Shown: piece after piece, positions 8,044 to 15,798 of the stretch | Numbering within the stretch: position 1 is the first letter of the stretch | How the letters are laid out: every line of letters starts with the position of its first letter | Assembly (NCBI GenBank): GCA_002086835.1 | Contig: MVIG01000007.1 | Location: 186,001 to 250,000, forward strand | Origin: Mycolicibacterium porcinum | GTDB lineage: Bacteria; Actinomycetota; Actinomycetes; Mycobacteriales; Mycobacteriaceae | Direction: 5' to 3' | DNA length: 64,000 bases | Made by a program: the position numbers and the translations under genes | Notes under the pieces: generated by a model | What the model saw: only the letters and a program-made list of their open reading frames with translations | Databases searched by the model: none | What the model was told of the DNA's origin: nothing

Positions 8044-8754
8044 TTGACCGAGCAGCTCGACAGACGAGCAGAGCTGACCCGTCTCCAGATCCTGCAGGCG
8101 GCGGCGCGCCAATTCGCTCACACGCCCTACAGCCTGGTCAGCCTCGACGACATCCTGGCCGACGCCGCGGTCACCAAGGGCGCGCTGTACTTCCATTTCC
8201 GGTCCAAGCACGCGCTGGCGATATCGATCGTCGAGCACCGCACCGCGCGGGGCAACAAGGCCGTCGAGGAGGTCCTGGCTCGCAACCTGTCCGGAGCCGA
8301 GACCTTGATCGACCTTTCCTGTCTGGTGGCCGCCGAGGACATCGGCGATCCGATGGCCAGGGCATGCCTGAACCTGATCGAATCCATCGGCCGGACCGAC
8401 GGCCTGGGGACCAGGGCGCTCGATCAATGGGTGCAGGGTTTCGCCGGCATCGCCAAACGTGCCATCGGCGAGGGCGATTTCACCGCCGACAGCGACCCGG
8501 AAGCGATCGCCCGGTTGTTGGTGTCGATCTACCTCGGGGTGCGCCAGACCAGCGACCTCGACGATCCCCCGCGGTTCCTGACCGACCTCGAGCACAGCTG
8601 GCGGCTGGCACTGCCCGGATTCGTCGAACCCGAGCGGCTCGCCTACCTCAAGCAGTTCATCCGGCGCCGCACCGCGGTGGGTGTCAAGAAGGTTGTGCCC
8701 CTGCACCCGCACTCGCCGGACACCACGCCCGACGCAGCCGTCGGGCGGACCTGA
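8044..8754 (+). CDS. TetR-family regulator, ScbR/ArpA-like N-terminus
   Basis: A 236-residue repressor-type protein. The N-terminal helix-turn-helix (about 10-60) reads TRLQILQAAARQF, SLDDILADAAVTKGALYFHFRSKHALA, closest in style to gamma-butyrolactone receptor-like TetR proteins. The C-terminal ligand domain is not diagnostic. The TTG start at 8044 is supported by GGAAGG eight to thirteen bases upstream. It is followed after one base by a second TetR gene. M. tuberculosis also has a TetR gene (Rv1353c) beside the c-di-GMP gene, so this neighbourhood appears conserved. Confidence 0.88.
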   Translation: MTEQLDRRAELTRLQILQAAARQFAHTPYSLVSLDDILADAAVTKGALYFHFRSKHALAISIVEHRTARGNKAVEEVLARNLSGAETLIDLSCLVAAEDIGDPMARACLNLIESIGRTDGLGTRALDQWVQGFAGIAKRAIGEGDFTADSDPEAIARLLVSIYLGVRQTSDLDDPPRFLTDLEHSWRLALPGFVEPERLAYLKQFIRRRTAVGVKKVVPLHPHSPDTTPDAAVGRT

Positions 8755-8755
8755 C

Positions 8756-9409
8756 ATGGCGCGCCAGGCGCGGTCCGAGCTGACCCGGCAGAAGATCATC
8801 GCCGCCGCCGTCGACCTGTTCAGCGAGCACGGCTACCCGGCGACCGGGCTCGGCGACATCATCGCGCGCGCCGAGATGACCAAGGGTGCGCTCTACTACC
8901 ACTTCGACTCGAAGGAGTCGCTGGCCGAGGCGATCATCAGTGACGGCGGAACCGCCATGCTCGCCGCGTTCCGTGCGATCACCGAATCCTCGTCGCCGGC
9001 CCTGGAGAACACCATCCACGGGCTGTTCGTGGTGGCCGATTTCGCCCGCTCGGACAAAGTCGCACAGATCGGCATGCAGCTGCTGCGCACGTTCAGCGGG
9101 ATCAATGCGGCCGCCACCCGCGTGTACACGAGCTGGCTCGATGAGCTCAGGCACCAGTTGACCCAGGCTGCCGACGAGGGCGACCTGCGGGAAAACCTCG
9201 ACGTCGCCGGCGCCGCCGAGGTGATTCTGGGGTCCATGCTGGGCGCCGAGGCCCTCTCCCGCGCCAACGCCACCGGCACCGACTTGCGCGAACGGGTCGC
9301 CCGCACCTGGGACCTGTTGCTGCCCTCGATCGTGAGCGGCGAATCGCTGAATTACTTCCGCGAGTTCCTGGCCCGCGAGTCGCTGCGCCGGGCACAGGCC
9401 GCGGGATGA
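8756..9409 (+). CDS. TetR-family regulator, second of a tandem pair
   Basis: A 217-residue protein with a helix-turn-helix (about 8-55: TRQKIIAAAVDLFSEHGY, then TGLGDIIARAEMTKGALYYHF) strikingly like that of its upstream neighbour. The C-terminal half differs, though both end with a similar motif (SLNYFREFLARESLRR here, RLAYLKQFIRRR upstream). ATG 8756 begins one base after the TGA of the first gene. The pair probably arose by duplication and may act as a heterodimer or sense two ligands. No palindromic operator was identified with confidence in the gap before the first gene. Confidence 0.9.
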   Translation: MARQARSELTRQKIIAAAVDLFSEHGYPATGLGDIIARAEMTKGALYYHFDSKESLAEAIISDGGTAMLAAFRAITESSSPALENTIHGLFVVADFARSDKVAQIGMQLLRTFSGINAAATRVYTSWLDELRHQLTQAADEGDLRENLDVAGAAEVILGSMLGAEALSRANATGTDLRERVARTWDLLLPSIVSGESLNYFREFLARESLRRAQAAG

Positions 9410-9412
9410 GCC

Positions 9413-9871
9413 CTACAGTTCTTCGGCCCACAACCGTTCGGTGAGGTCCTGAAAGGTCGCCAGCGCCACCGGATCGTCACCGCGCAGCAGCGCCGACTTG
9501 CTCATCCGCGCCCGCACGATCGAGCCGTCATCGTGGACGAGATCGACCAGCAGCCCGGCATGGGCCCGCATCACCGAGACCGCAGACTCGTCGGCCGGCA
9601 ACGAGTGGAACACCTCAGCAAACTGCATGTTCTTGACCGCATCGGTGTCGCGGCCGACCATCTCGCCGAATGCGGTGTTGGCGAACAGGATCGTGCCGTC
9701 TTCCGCGATTGCCAACACCGGCACCGGGAACCGCTCCAGCACCACCAGCGCCGGAATGTTCTGCAGCAGTGCCATCGGAGATTGAGGGTCCTGACCGCTC
9801 TGGCGACGCTCCACGAGTCCGATTATCGCCTGCGGCCGCAGCCGGGTGCCACCACCGTCCAGCAACGTCAT
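9413..9871 (-). CDS. Single-domain PAS protein
   Basis: A 152-residue protein that is almost entirely one PAS domain (about 40-140): FPVPVLAIAEDGTILFANTAFGEMVGRD, then the FxDLTER-like ending FQDLTERLW. No output domain (kinase, GGDEF, HTH) is attached, so it must act through a partner or as a simple sensor. Its stop is three bases from the stop of the second tetR gene, convergent. It starts 105 bases from the rightward acyl-CoA dehydrogenase operon, with a shared divergent promoter region between. Confidence 0.8.
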   Translation of the reverse strand: MTLLDGGGTRLRPQAIIGLVERRQSGQDPQSPMALLQNIPALVVLERFPVPVLAIAEDGTILFANTAFGEMVGRDTDAVKNMQFAEVFHSLPADESAVSVMRAHAGLLVDLVHDDGSIVRARMSKSALLRGDDPVALATFQDLTERLWAEEL

Positions 9872-9976
9872 GCCACGACCCCCGCCCCCGGGCCGGCACG
9901 CAGGAGGACGGGGTGGCCTACGCCACTTGACTAACTAGGTTTACTCTGTGGAGCGACACCAGCAGAAGGGGCAGGC

Positions 9977-11209
9977 ATGGACCTGAAGTGGTCGAAGACC
10001 GACCAGGAATTCCGCGACGAGGTGCGCGACTTTCTCGCCAAGAATCTGACACCCGAGCTCCGACGTGCGGGCCAGCTGATGACCAGCGTCTATGCCGATC
10101 ACGACGCCAGCATGGCGTGGCAGAAGATCCTCCACGAGCGCGGCTGGGCAGCCCCGGCCTGGCCGGTGGAACATGGCGGCTGCGACTGGAGCCTCACCCA
10201 GCACTACATCTTCAGCCGCGAATCGACGCTGGCCGGTGCCCCGTCGTTGTCACCCATGGGCATCCGGATGGTGGCCCACGCGATCATCAAGTTCGGGACG
10301 CAGGCGCAGAAGGACTACTTCCTTCCCGGCATCCTGACCGGCGAGGTGTTCTTCTGTCAGGGCTACTCCGAGCCCGAAGCCGGCTCCGACCTGGCCGCAC
10401 TCTCGATGGCCGCGGTGTCCGATGGAGACGACCTCGTCTGCACCGGCAGCAAGATCTGGACCACCCACGCCCAGGAAGCCAACTGGATGTTCGCGCTGGT
10501 GCGCACCACCCGAGGCGCCAAGAAGCAGCAGGGCATCACGTTCGTGCTGATCGACATGACCTCCCCCGGCATCGAAATCCGGCCACTGGTCATGACTTCC
10601 GGCGAAGAGGTACAGAACCAGGTCTTCTTCGACGAGGTCCGGGTGCCCAAGTCCAACGTGATCGGCGCGATCGACGACGGCTGGACCGTGGCCAAATACC
10701 TGCTGGAGTTCGAGCGCGGCGGAGGTGCCAACGCGCCGGCACTGCAGGTGCTTGGCGACGAGATCTCCGCGGTTGCCGCCGAAATGCCCGGTCCCACCGG
10801 CGGCAGGCTGATCGATGACCCGGCCTTCAGCCGCAGGCTCGCCGACGCCCGGCTCCGCACCGACGTACTGGAAATCCTGGAGTACCAGGTGCTGGCCGCG
10901 GTGGCCGACGGAGGCCATCCCGGAACGGCGTCGTCGATGCTCAAGATCTTGAGCACCGAACTGAGCCAAACCCTGACCGAGCTGTCCATGGAGGCCGCGG
11001 GCCCGCTCGCCCGCGCCTACCAGCCGCACGCCACCTTCCCCGGCGGCCCGGTGGCCGAGTACGAACCGCCCGCCGACGGCTATCACAGCGGAGCACCGTG
11101 GCAGGCGGTCGCCCCGCTGCGCTACTTCAATGACCGGGCGGGCTCGATCTACGCCGGTAGCAACGAAATTCAGCGAAACATCCTCGCCAAGGCAGAACTG
11201 GGGCTCTAG
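9977..11209 (+). CDS. Acyl-CoA dehydrogenase, first subunit of a FadE pair
   Basis: A 410-residue FAD enzyme catalysing alpha,beta-dehydrogenation of an acyl-CoA. It shows the family landmarks CQGYSEPEAGSDLAAL, GSKIWTTHAQEANWMFALVRT, the VPKSNVIG loop and the C-terminal IYAGSNEIQRNILAKAEL. ATG 9977 is preceded by AAGGGG. Its stop codon (TAG) is directly followed by the ATG of a second, shorter acyl-CoA dehydrogenase. Such adjacent unequal pairs form alpha2beta2 heterotetramers in mycobacterial steroid and fatty-acid breakdown. By length and order it resembles the FadE17 half of the FadE17/FadE18 pair, but the substrate is unknown. Confidence 0.88.
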   Translation: MDLKWSKTDQEFRDEVRDFLAKNLTPELRRAGQLMTSVYADHDASMAWQKILHERGWAAPAWPVEHGGCDWSLTQHYIFSRESTLAGAPSLSPMGIRMVAHAIIKFGTQAQKDYFLPGILTGEVFFCQGYSEPEAGSDLAALSMAAVSDGDDLVCTGSKIWTTHAQEANWMFALVRTTRGAKKQQGITFVLIDMTSPGIEIRPLVMTSGEEVQNQVFFDEVRVPKSNVIGAIDDGWTVAKYLLEFERGGGANAPALQVLGDEISAVAAEMPGPTGGRLIDDPAFSRRLADARLRTDVLEILEYQVLAAVADGGHPGTASSMLKILSTELSQTLTELSMEAAGPLARAYQPHATFPGGPVAEYEPPADGYHSGAPWQAVAPLRYFNDRAGSIYAGSNEIQRNILAKAELGL

Positions 11210-12352
11210 ATGGACTTCAACCTGACCAACGAACAGGAACTGCTGCGCGACGGGCTGACCAAGTTCCTGGCCAGTCGCTACGACCTGACATCAAGCCGTG
11301 CCGCGGCCAAGACCGGCGCCGGTTGGCAACCCGAGATCTGGCGGGGCTTCGCCGAGGAACTGGGCATCCTGGGCGCCACCCTGCCCGAGGAGGCCGGCGG
11401 TATCGGCGGCGGGCCGGTCGAAACCATGGTCATCGCCGAGGCTTTGGGCCACGCCCTGGTGATCGAGCCGTTCGTGGACACCGTGGTGGTCGCCGGTGGT
11501 CTGCTGCACCGGTCGGGGGACGCGGCCGCCGCGGCCCTGCTGGAGGACATCGTGGCGGGTGCGGCCATCGTCGCGCTGGCGGCCACCGAACCGACCTCCG
11601 GGGACAACTGGCGCGACGTTTCCACGACCGCACGCCGGGACGGCGACGAATGGGTGCTCGACGGCACCAAGGTTATGGTCGTCGACGCACCGCTGGCCAC
11701 CCACCTGCTGGTGACCGCACGTACCTCGGGGGAACGTGACGACACCGACGGCATCTCGCTGTTCCTGGTCGATATCGCCTCGTTGTCAACGGAATTCACC
11801 GCACACCCGTACCGCACCGTGGACGACCGCCGGGCATCGGACCTGACATTCTCCGATGTCCGGGTGCCTGCCTCGGCGCTATTGGGGGCCGAAGGACAGG
11901 CGTGGCCGTCACTGGACCTGGCCCGCGACGAGGGAGCCGCGGCGGTGTGCGCCGAGGCTGTCGGCGGCATGCGCAAGGTACTGGCCGACACCGTCGAGTA
12001 CTGCAAACAACGCCAGCAGTTCGGCCTGCCGATCGGCAGCTTCCAGGCGCTGCAGCACCGGATGGTCGACATGCACATGGAGGTCGAACAAGCGTCGGCG
12101 GCGGTCTATCTCGCGGTGCTGAACCTGGATGCCGAACCGGCGCAACGGGCCAAGGCGGTATCGGCGGCCAAGGCCACCATCGGCCGGGCCGCCCGCTTCG
12201 TCGGGCAGAACTCCGTGCAGTTGCACGGCGGCATGGGCATGACCGAGGAACTCGCGATCGGGCACTACTTCAAGCGCCTCACCGCGGTGCAGTACGAGTT
12301 CGGCTCGACCGACTACCACATCGGCCGCTACGCGGAGCTCACCCGCACCTGA
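11210..12352 (+). CDS. Acyl-CoA dehydrogenase, second subunit of the FadE pair
   Basis: A 380-residue partner of the preceding enzyme. It has the N-terminal helical domain (EQELLRDGLTKFL), middle domain (VLDGTKVMVVDAPLATHLLVTART) and C-terminal segment QFGLPIGSFQALQHRMVDMHMEVE, then QLHGGMGMTEELAIGHYFKRL. It starts on the base after the upstream stop, with no gap, so the two must be co-translated. Heterotetrameric FadE pairs bind FAD at the interface between unequal subunits, which fits. No CoA ligase, hydratase or thiolase is adjacent to reveal the pathway. Confidence 0.88.
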   Translation: MDFNLTNEQELLRDGLTKFLASRYDLTSSRAAAKTGAGWQPEIWRGFAEELGILGATLPEEAGGIGGGPVETMVIAEALGHALVIEPFVDTVVVAGGLLHRSGDAAAAALLEDIVAGAAIVALAATEPTSGDNWRDVSTTARRDGDEWVLDGTKVMVVDAPLATHLLVTARTSGERDDTDGISLFLVDIASLSTEFTAHPYRTVDDRRASDLTFSDVRVPASALLGAEGQAWPSLDLARDEGAAAVCAEAVGGMRKVLADTVEYCKQRQQFGLPIGSFQALQHRMVDMHMEVEQASAAVYLAVLNLDAEPAQRAKAVSAAKATIGRAARFVGQNSVQLHGGMGMTEELAIGHYFKRLTAVQYEFGSTDYHIGRYAELTRT

Positions 12353-12378
12353 GCGCGGGCCTGAAACGGTAAGACCGC

Positions 12379-12438
12379 ACCGAAACTGAAGCCAGGGACA
12401 GAATCAGCGCCGATTGTGTCCCTGGTTTCAGTTTCGGT
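12379..12438. repeat. Near-perfect 22-bp inverted repeat, probable transcription terminator
   Basis: Arms at 12379-12400 and 12417-12438 are complementary over 22 bp with one G-T wobble and a 16-base loop. Each arm carries ACCGAAACTGAA and CCAGGGACA. It begins 27 bases after the second acyl-CoA dehydrogenase stop. There is no following T-run, as is usual for mycobacterial terminators. The arms are unusually long and AT-richer than the context, so a REP-like dispersed element is the alternative. Confidence 0.6.
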
Positions 12439-12542
12439 GTTCCGGCCGGGCCTACTTGGTGTTGATGAGGCGGGCGACTCCGCGCCTCACGGCGCGGCTG
12501 GCCTGATGCCGTACCTGCTCCAGCATCCGTAGGCTGGACCGG

Positions 12543-13442
12543 GTGAGCGCACGGGGATGGCTGTTGTTGGGCGCCATGAGCCTCATCTGGGGCATCCCGT
12601 ACCTGTTGATCAAGATTGCCGTCGAGGGTGTCTCGGTGCCGGTGTTGGTCCTGGCTCGCACCGCCGTCGGCGCGGCGGTGCTACTGCCCTTGGTGATGTC
12701 GCGCGCGGCCTGGGCGCCGGTGCTGCGGCACTGGCGGCCCGTGCTGGCCTTCGCGTTCTTCGAGATCATCGCGGCGTGGTTCCTGCTATCGGACGCCGAA
12801 CGCCACCTGAGCAGCTCGTTGACGGGCCTGCTGATCGCGACCGCCCCGATCATCGCCGCGGTGCTCGACCGGCTCACCGGTGGAGAACGGCTGAGCGCCA
12901 AGCGAATCACCGGACTCGGTGTCGGGCTGGCCGGTGTGGCGGTGCTCGCCGGCCCCGGTCTCGCCGGTGGGCACGGCTGGCCGATCGCCGAAGTGCTGCT
13001 GGTGGCAACCTGTTACGCGATCGCGCCGCTGATCGCCGCGCGGTATCTGGGTGAGGTGCCGACCCTTCCGCTGACCGCAGCGTGTCTGACGGTCGCGGCT
13101 CTGATCTACACCACCCCGGCGCTGCTGACCTGGCCCGACCAGATGCCGTCGCGACGCGTGCTGATCGCGCTGACCGCACTCGCCGTGATCTGCACCGCGC
13201 TGGCATTCGTGGTGTTCTTCGCGCTGATCCGCGAAGTCGGAGGCGCCCGGGCGCTGGTGTTCACCTACATCAACCCGGCTGTCGCCCTGGCCGCCGGCGT
13301 GATCGTGCTCGGTGAGCCACTGACGGTGTACAACGTCGCCGGGCTCGCACTGATCCTCGCCGGCTCGATCCTGGCGACCCGGACCCAGCGCGACCCCGAT
13401 CCGCAGATCGAAGCCGAAGTCAGCCGCGCAGGCCCGCGCTGA
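12543..13442 (+). CDS. EamA/DMT-family transporter
   Basis: A 299-residue membrane protein with ten predicted hydrophobic segments arranged as two EamA repeats. The first starts LLGAMSLIWGIPYLLIKIA and the second centres on AEVLLVATCYAIAPLIAARYLG and ALVFTYINPAVALAAGVIVLGEPL, the conserved ending of the second repeat. Members export amino acids, nucleosides or drugs; nothing here tells which. Start is GTG 12543, with a weak ribosome-binding site. The 3' end overlaps the convergent ferredoxin reductase gene by 23 bases. Confidence 0.88.
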   Translation: MSARGWLLLGAMSLIWGIPYLLIKIAVEGVSVPVLVLARTAVGAAVLLPLVMSRAAWAPVLRHWRPVLAFAFFEIIAAWFLLSDAERHLSSSLTGLLIATAPIIAAVLDRLTGGERLSAKRITGLGVGLAGVAVLAGPGLAGGHGWPIAEVLLVATCYAIAPLIAARYLGEVPTLPLTAACLTVAALIYTTPALLTWPDQMPSRRVLIALTALAVICTALAFVVFFALIREVGGARALVFTYINPAVALAAGVIVLGEPLTVYNVAGLALILAGSILATRTQRDPDPQIEAEVSRAGPR

Positions 13443-15018
13443 GCAGCTCCTCGATCGACACGAATTTCACCCGCGGCCGGGCCGCCTGCACACCGCGGTC
13501 CCGTTCGGCGGCGTCGATCGCGCGCCAGCCCGGCCACCCCAGCGGCTCGGCTCCCCGGCCGGCCAACAGCGCATCGAGCGACGCGCGGTCCTCGACCTCA
13601 CGGGTCAGCAGGCCCGCATCGAAGTCCGCCCACAGCTGGGCGACGGTCTGCTCGGCGCACAGCCGGTTCGTCCCGATCACTCCGCGGGGCCCGCGTTTGA
13701 TCCACCCGGTCACGTACGTGCCGGGCAGCGGTGCGCCGTCGACGACGCGGCCAGACTCGTTGGGCACCGTCCCGGAGTCCTCGTCGTAGGGCAGTCCGGC
13801 GACAGGTAGGCCGCGATATCCGATCGACCGCAGGATCAGCCGCGTCTCGATCCGTTCGGTGCCACGCTCACTGATGATCTCCAGTCCTTCGGCACGGTCG
13901 GCGCCGAGGATGGCGACCGGCGTGGTGCCGAAGCGGAACACCACCCGCTTGTTTCCGGGAGTCAGGTTGCGCTGCGCGTATTCACGGGCGATGGCGAGCT
14001 TGAACGAGGTTTCGACGTCGTCGTGCTGGTCATCGGCAGGAAGATCCGCAGGGTCGACGACCACGTCGACGCCGTCGAGGTGCCCCAGGGCCAAGAACTC
14101 CCCCGCCGAGAACGCGGCGTGCCCGATATCGCGGCGGGCCAGGATCACCACCTCCCGGATTGCACTGTCGGCCAACGCATCCAGGGTGTGCTGAGCGATA
14201 TCGGTGGCAGCCAGCGCGGCGCGGTCCATCAACAGCACCCGGGCGACATCGAGGGCGACATTGCCATTGCCGACGATGACCGCCCGCTCGCCGGACAGGT
14301 CGAACTGATGCGCGGCGTGGTCGGGGTGACCGTTGTACCAGCCGACGAACTCGGCTGCGGCGTGGTGCCCCGTGAGGTCCTCGCCCTCGATTCCCAGGCG
14401 CCGGCTGGTGGCCGCACCCACCGCGTAGATCACCGCGTGATGATGGGCCAGTAGTTCATCGTGGTTGATGGTGCGGCCGACCTCGACGTTGAAATGGCTG
14501 GCGAACCGCAGATTGGTGAACGCCCTTTCGAAAATGTCGATGACCGATTTGGTGTGCTGGTGATCGGGCGCCACCCCGGCCCGGATCAATCCGAACGGCG
14601 TCGGCAGCCGCTCGAACAGGTTGATCTCCACCCCGTCGACATCGATCAGCTCGGCGGCGGCATAGCACGCCGCCGGCCCGGATCCGACGATCGCGACCCG
14701 CAGGGATCCCGGTTCGACGCGCGCGCGGGAGGCGGCCACGGATATGGACGCCGGCTCAAGCGGATGGCGCTCGAAATAGGCCGCGTTGAGTTCCTTGAAC
14801 CGCTGTAGGTCGCCGGGCAGGTCCTCTTCGTAGTGGATCGCACCGACCGGGCACTCCTCGAAGCAGGCTCCGCAGTCGATGCAGGATTCCGGATCGATGT
14901 AGAGCATCTCGGCCGACGCGGATTCCAGCCCGTCCTCGGCCGGACGGATGCAATCCACCGGGCACACCGGAACACAGCTGGCGTCCTTGCAGCAGTTCTG
15001 CGTGATCACGTAAGCCAT
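13420..15018 (-). CDS. fprB: Ferredoxin-ferredoxin/NADP+ reductase fusion (FprB-like)
   Basis: A 532-residue electron-transfer protein. Residues 1-60 are a 7Fe-type ferredoxin with cysteines at 9, 10, 15, 19, 23, 46, 49, 52 and 56 (CPVDCIRP and CIDCGACFEECP). The remainder is an adrenodoxin reductase-like flavoprotein with an FAD motif VAIVGSGPAACYAAAEL and an NADP motif AVIVGNGNVALDVARVLL. It would pass electrons from NADPH to its own clusters and then to partners such as cytochromes P450. The domain order matches mycobacterial FprB. ATG 15018 has AAAGGGAGG five bases upstream. A TetR gene is divergent, and matching palindromes flank the intergenic region. Confidence 0.93.
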   Translation of the reverse strand: MAYVITQNCCKDASCVPVCPVDCIRPAEDGLESASAEMLYIDPESCIDCGACFEECPVGAIHYEEDLPGDLQRFKELNAAYFERHPLEPASISVAASRARVEPGSLRVAIVGSGPAACYAAAELIDVDGVEINLFERLPTPFGLIRAGVAPDHQHTKSVIDIFERAFTNLRFASHFNVEVGRTINHDELLAHHHAVIYAVGAATSRRLGIEGEDLTGHHAAAEFVGWYNGHPDHAAHQFDLSGERAVIVGNGNVALDVARVLLMDRAALAATDIAQHTLDALADSAIREVVILARRDIGHAAFSAGEFLALGHLDGVDVVVDPADLPADDQHDDVETSFKLAIAREYAQRNLTPGNKRVVFRFGTTPVAILGADRAEGLEIISERGTERIETRLILRSIGYRGLPVAGLPYDEDSGTVPNESGRVVDGAPLPGTYVTGWIKRGPRGVIGTNRLCAEQTVAQLWADFDAGLLTREVEDRASLDALLAGRGAEPLGWPGWRAIDAAERDRGVQAARPRVKFVSIEELLSAGLRG

Positions 15019-15051
15019 GAGCCTCCCTTTCAGATCTGGAGAGATTCTACT

Positions 15052-15063
15052 GGACACCTGTCC
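15052..15063. promoter_or_regulatory. GGACA-N2-TGTCC operator in the fprB promoter
   Basis: The palindrome GGACACCTGTCC lies 34 bases upstream of fprB. On the fprB strand a TAGAAT -10-like hexamer follows it by three bases, so a bound repressor would sit in the -35/-10 spacer. The same core, GGACA-N2-TGTCC, recurs at 15194-15205 over the start of the divergent tetR gene. The pairing makes this the likely TetR-binding site. Confidence 0.7.
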
Positions 15064-15164
15064 GGTTTATCGACTCGAATGCCACGCCCACCCGCCTACC
15101 AGCACAGAAACCGCACAAGCAACAGAACTAAAAATGTGTTGATACATGCAGTTTCATCAGACGA

Positions 15165-15192
15165 TTGCCAATCGCGGCACATCTCTATATCT
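15165..15192 (+). promoter_or_regulatory. Probable promoter of the tetR gene, leaderless transcript
   Basis: TTGCCA at 15165-15170 and TATCTT at 15187-15192 are separated by 16 bases. The -10 ends seven bases before ATG 15200, which is where transcription would start. No ribosome-binding site precedes that ATG, so a leaderless mRNA, common in mycobacteria, explains both facts. Confidence 0.5.
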
Positions 15193-15193
15193 T

Positions 15194-15205
15194 GGACACA
15201 TGTCC
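15194..15205. promoter_or_regulatory. GGACA-N2-TGTCC operator over the tetR start codon
   Basis: The perfect palindrome GGACACATGTCC contains the ATG (15200-15202) of the tetR gene and shares its ten-base core with the site in the fprB promoter. Placed just downstream of the -10 element and over the likely transcription start, it would mediate negative autoregulation. Confidence 0.7.
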
Positions 15206-15778
15206 AGGCCAGCGGTGGCTACGGTCACTCGCCTACGAGACGCACACGGTCAGCGCGTCCGCACGCACCGCCGTGTCTTCGGTGCGGCCACGCAACTTCT
15301 CGATGCGCACAGCGTGATCTCGGTGCCTGCGCTGGCCGCACACGCGAAGATGGCCCCCGCCGCGCTCTACGCACATTTCCCATCCATCGAAGTGGTGTTC
15401 GCCGAGCTCTACCTGGACCGGGTGATCCAGCTGCCCCTCGTCATAGATCCCGCGGCCAGACCAACCACCCGCGTCACCGAGCAACTCACCGCGCTCACGC
15501 TGTTGATGGCCGATGAGCCGCGACTGGCACGCGCGTGCACCCAGGCGTTGATGAGCACCGACGACGATGTGGTCGAGGATGTCCGCTCCCGGATCGCCGC
15601 CGAGGTCAACCGCCGGATCTCCACGGCGTTGGGCGGCGGAGCCTGGCCGGAAGTGCTCGCCACGCTGGAGGCGGTGTTCTGGGGAGCGTTGTTACAGGCC
15701 CAAACCGGCGCGATGAGCTACCGGCAGATGGCGCGCCGACTCGAGACGATGATCTCGCTGATCGTCCCCGGGGGCTGA
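15200..15778 (+). CDS. TetR-family regulator, probable repressor of fprB and itself
   Basis: A 192-residue protein with a helix-turn-helix at about 20-65 (RTHRRVFGAATQLLD, VPALAAHAKMAPAALYAHFPSIEVVFAEL) and a helical ligand domain. ATG 15200 is preferred to ATG 15146 because a promoter-like TTGCCA/TATCTT pair ends just before it and the intervening codons are not protein-like. It is divergent from fprB, and both genes carry a GGACA-N2-TGTCC palindrome at their promoters, so it is very likely the local repressor. The ligand is unknown; a P450 substrate or lipid would fit its target. Confidence 0.88.
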   Translation: MSRPAVATVTRLRDAHGQRVRTHRRVFGAATQLLDAHSVISVPALAAHAKMAPAALYAHFPSIEVVFAELYLDRVIQLPLVIDPAARPTTRVTEQLTALTLLMADEPRLARACTQALMSTDDDVVEDVRSRIAAEVNRRISTALGGGAWPEVLATLEAVFWGALLQAQTGAMSYRQMARRLETMISLIVPGG

Positions 15779-15798
15779 ATCAGGCTGCGCCGCAGCAC

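Noticed and set aside
7933-8799. Upstream extension of the small exported-protein frame to 374 codons on the minus strand.
   Set aside because: It runs antisense through both TetR genes; only the last 85 codons lie in otherwise empty DNA.
9925-9945. AAC-N3-GTT palindrome-like sequence before the acyl-CoA dehydrogenase pair, reminiscent of a KstR site.
   Set aside because: KstR requires TNNAAC-N2-GTTNNA; the spacer here is one base too long and the flanks do not fit.
12452-12529. A short minus-strand frame ending RRGVARLINTK before the EamA gene.
   Set aside because: Only about 25 codons, no ribosome-binding site seen, and it overlaps the likely EamA promoter.
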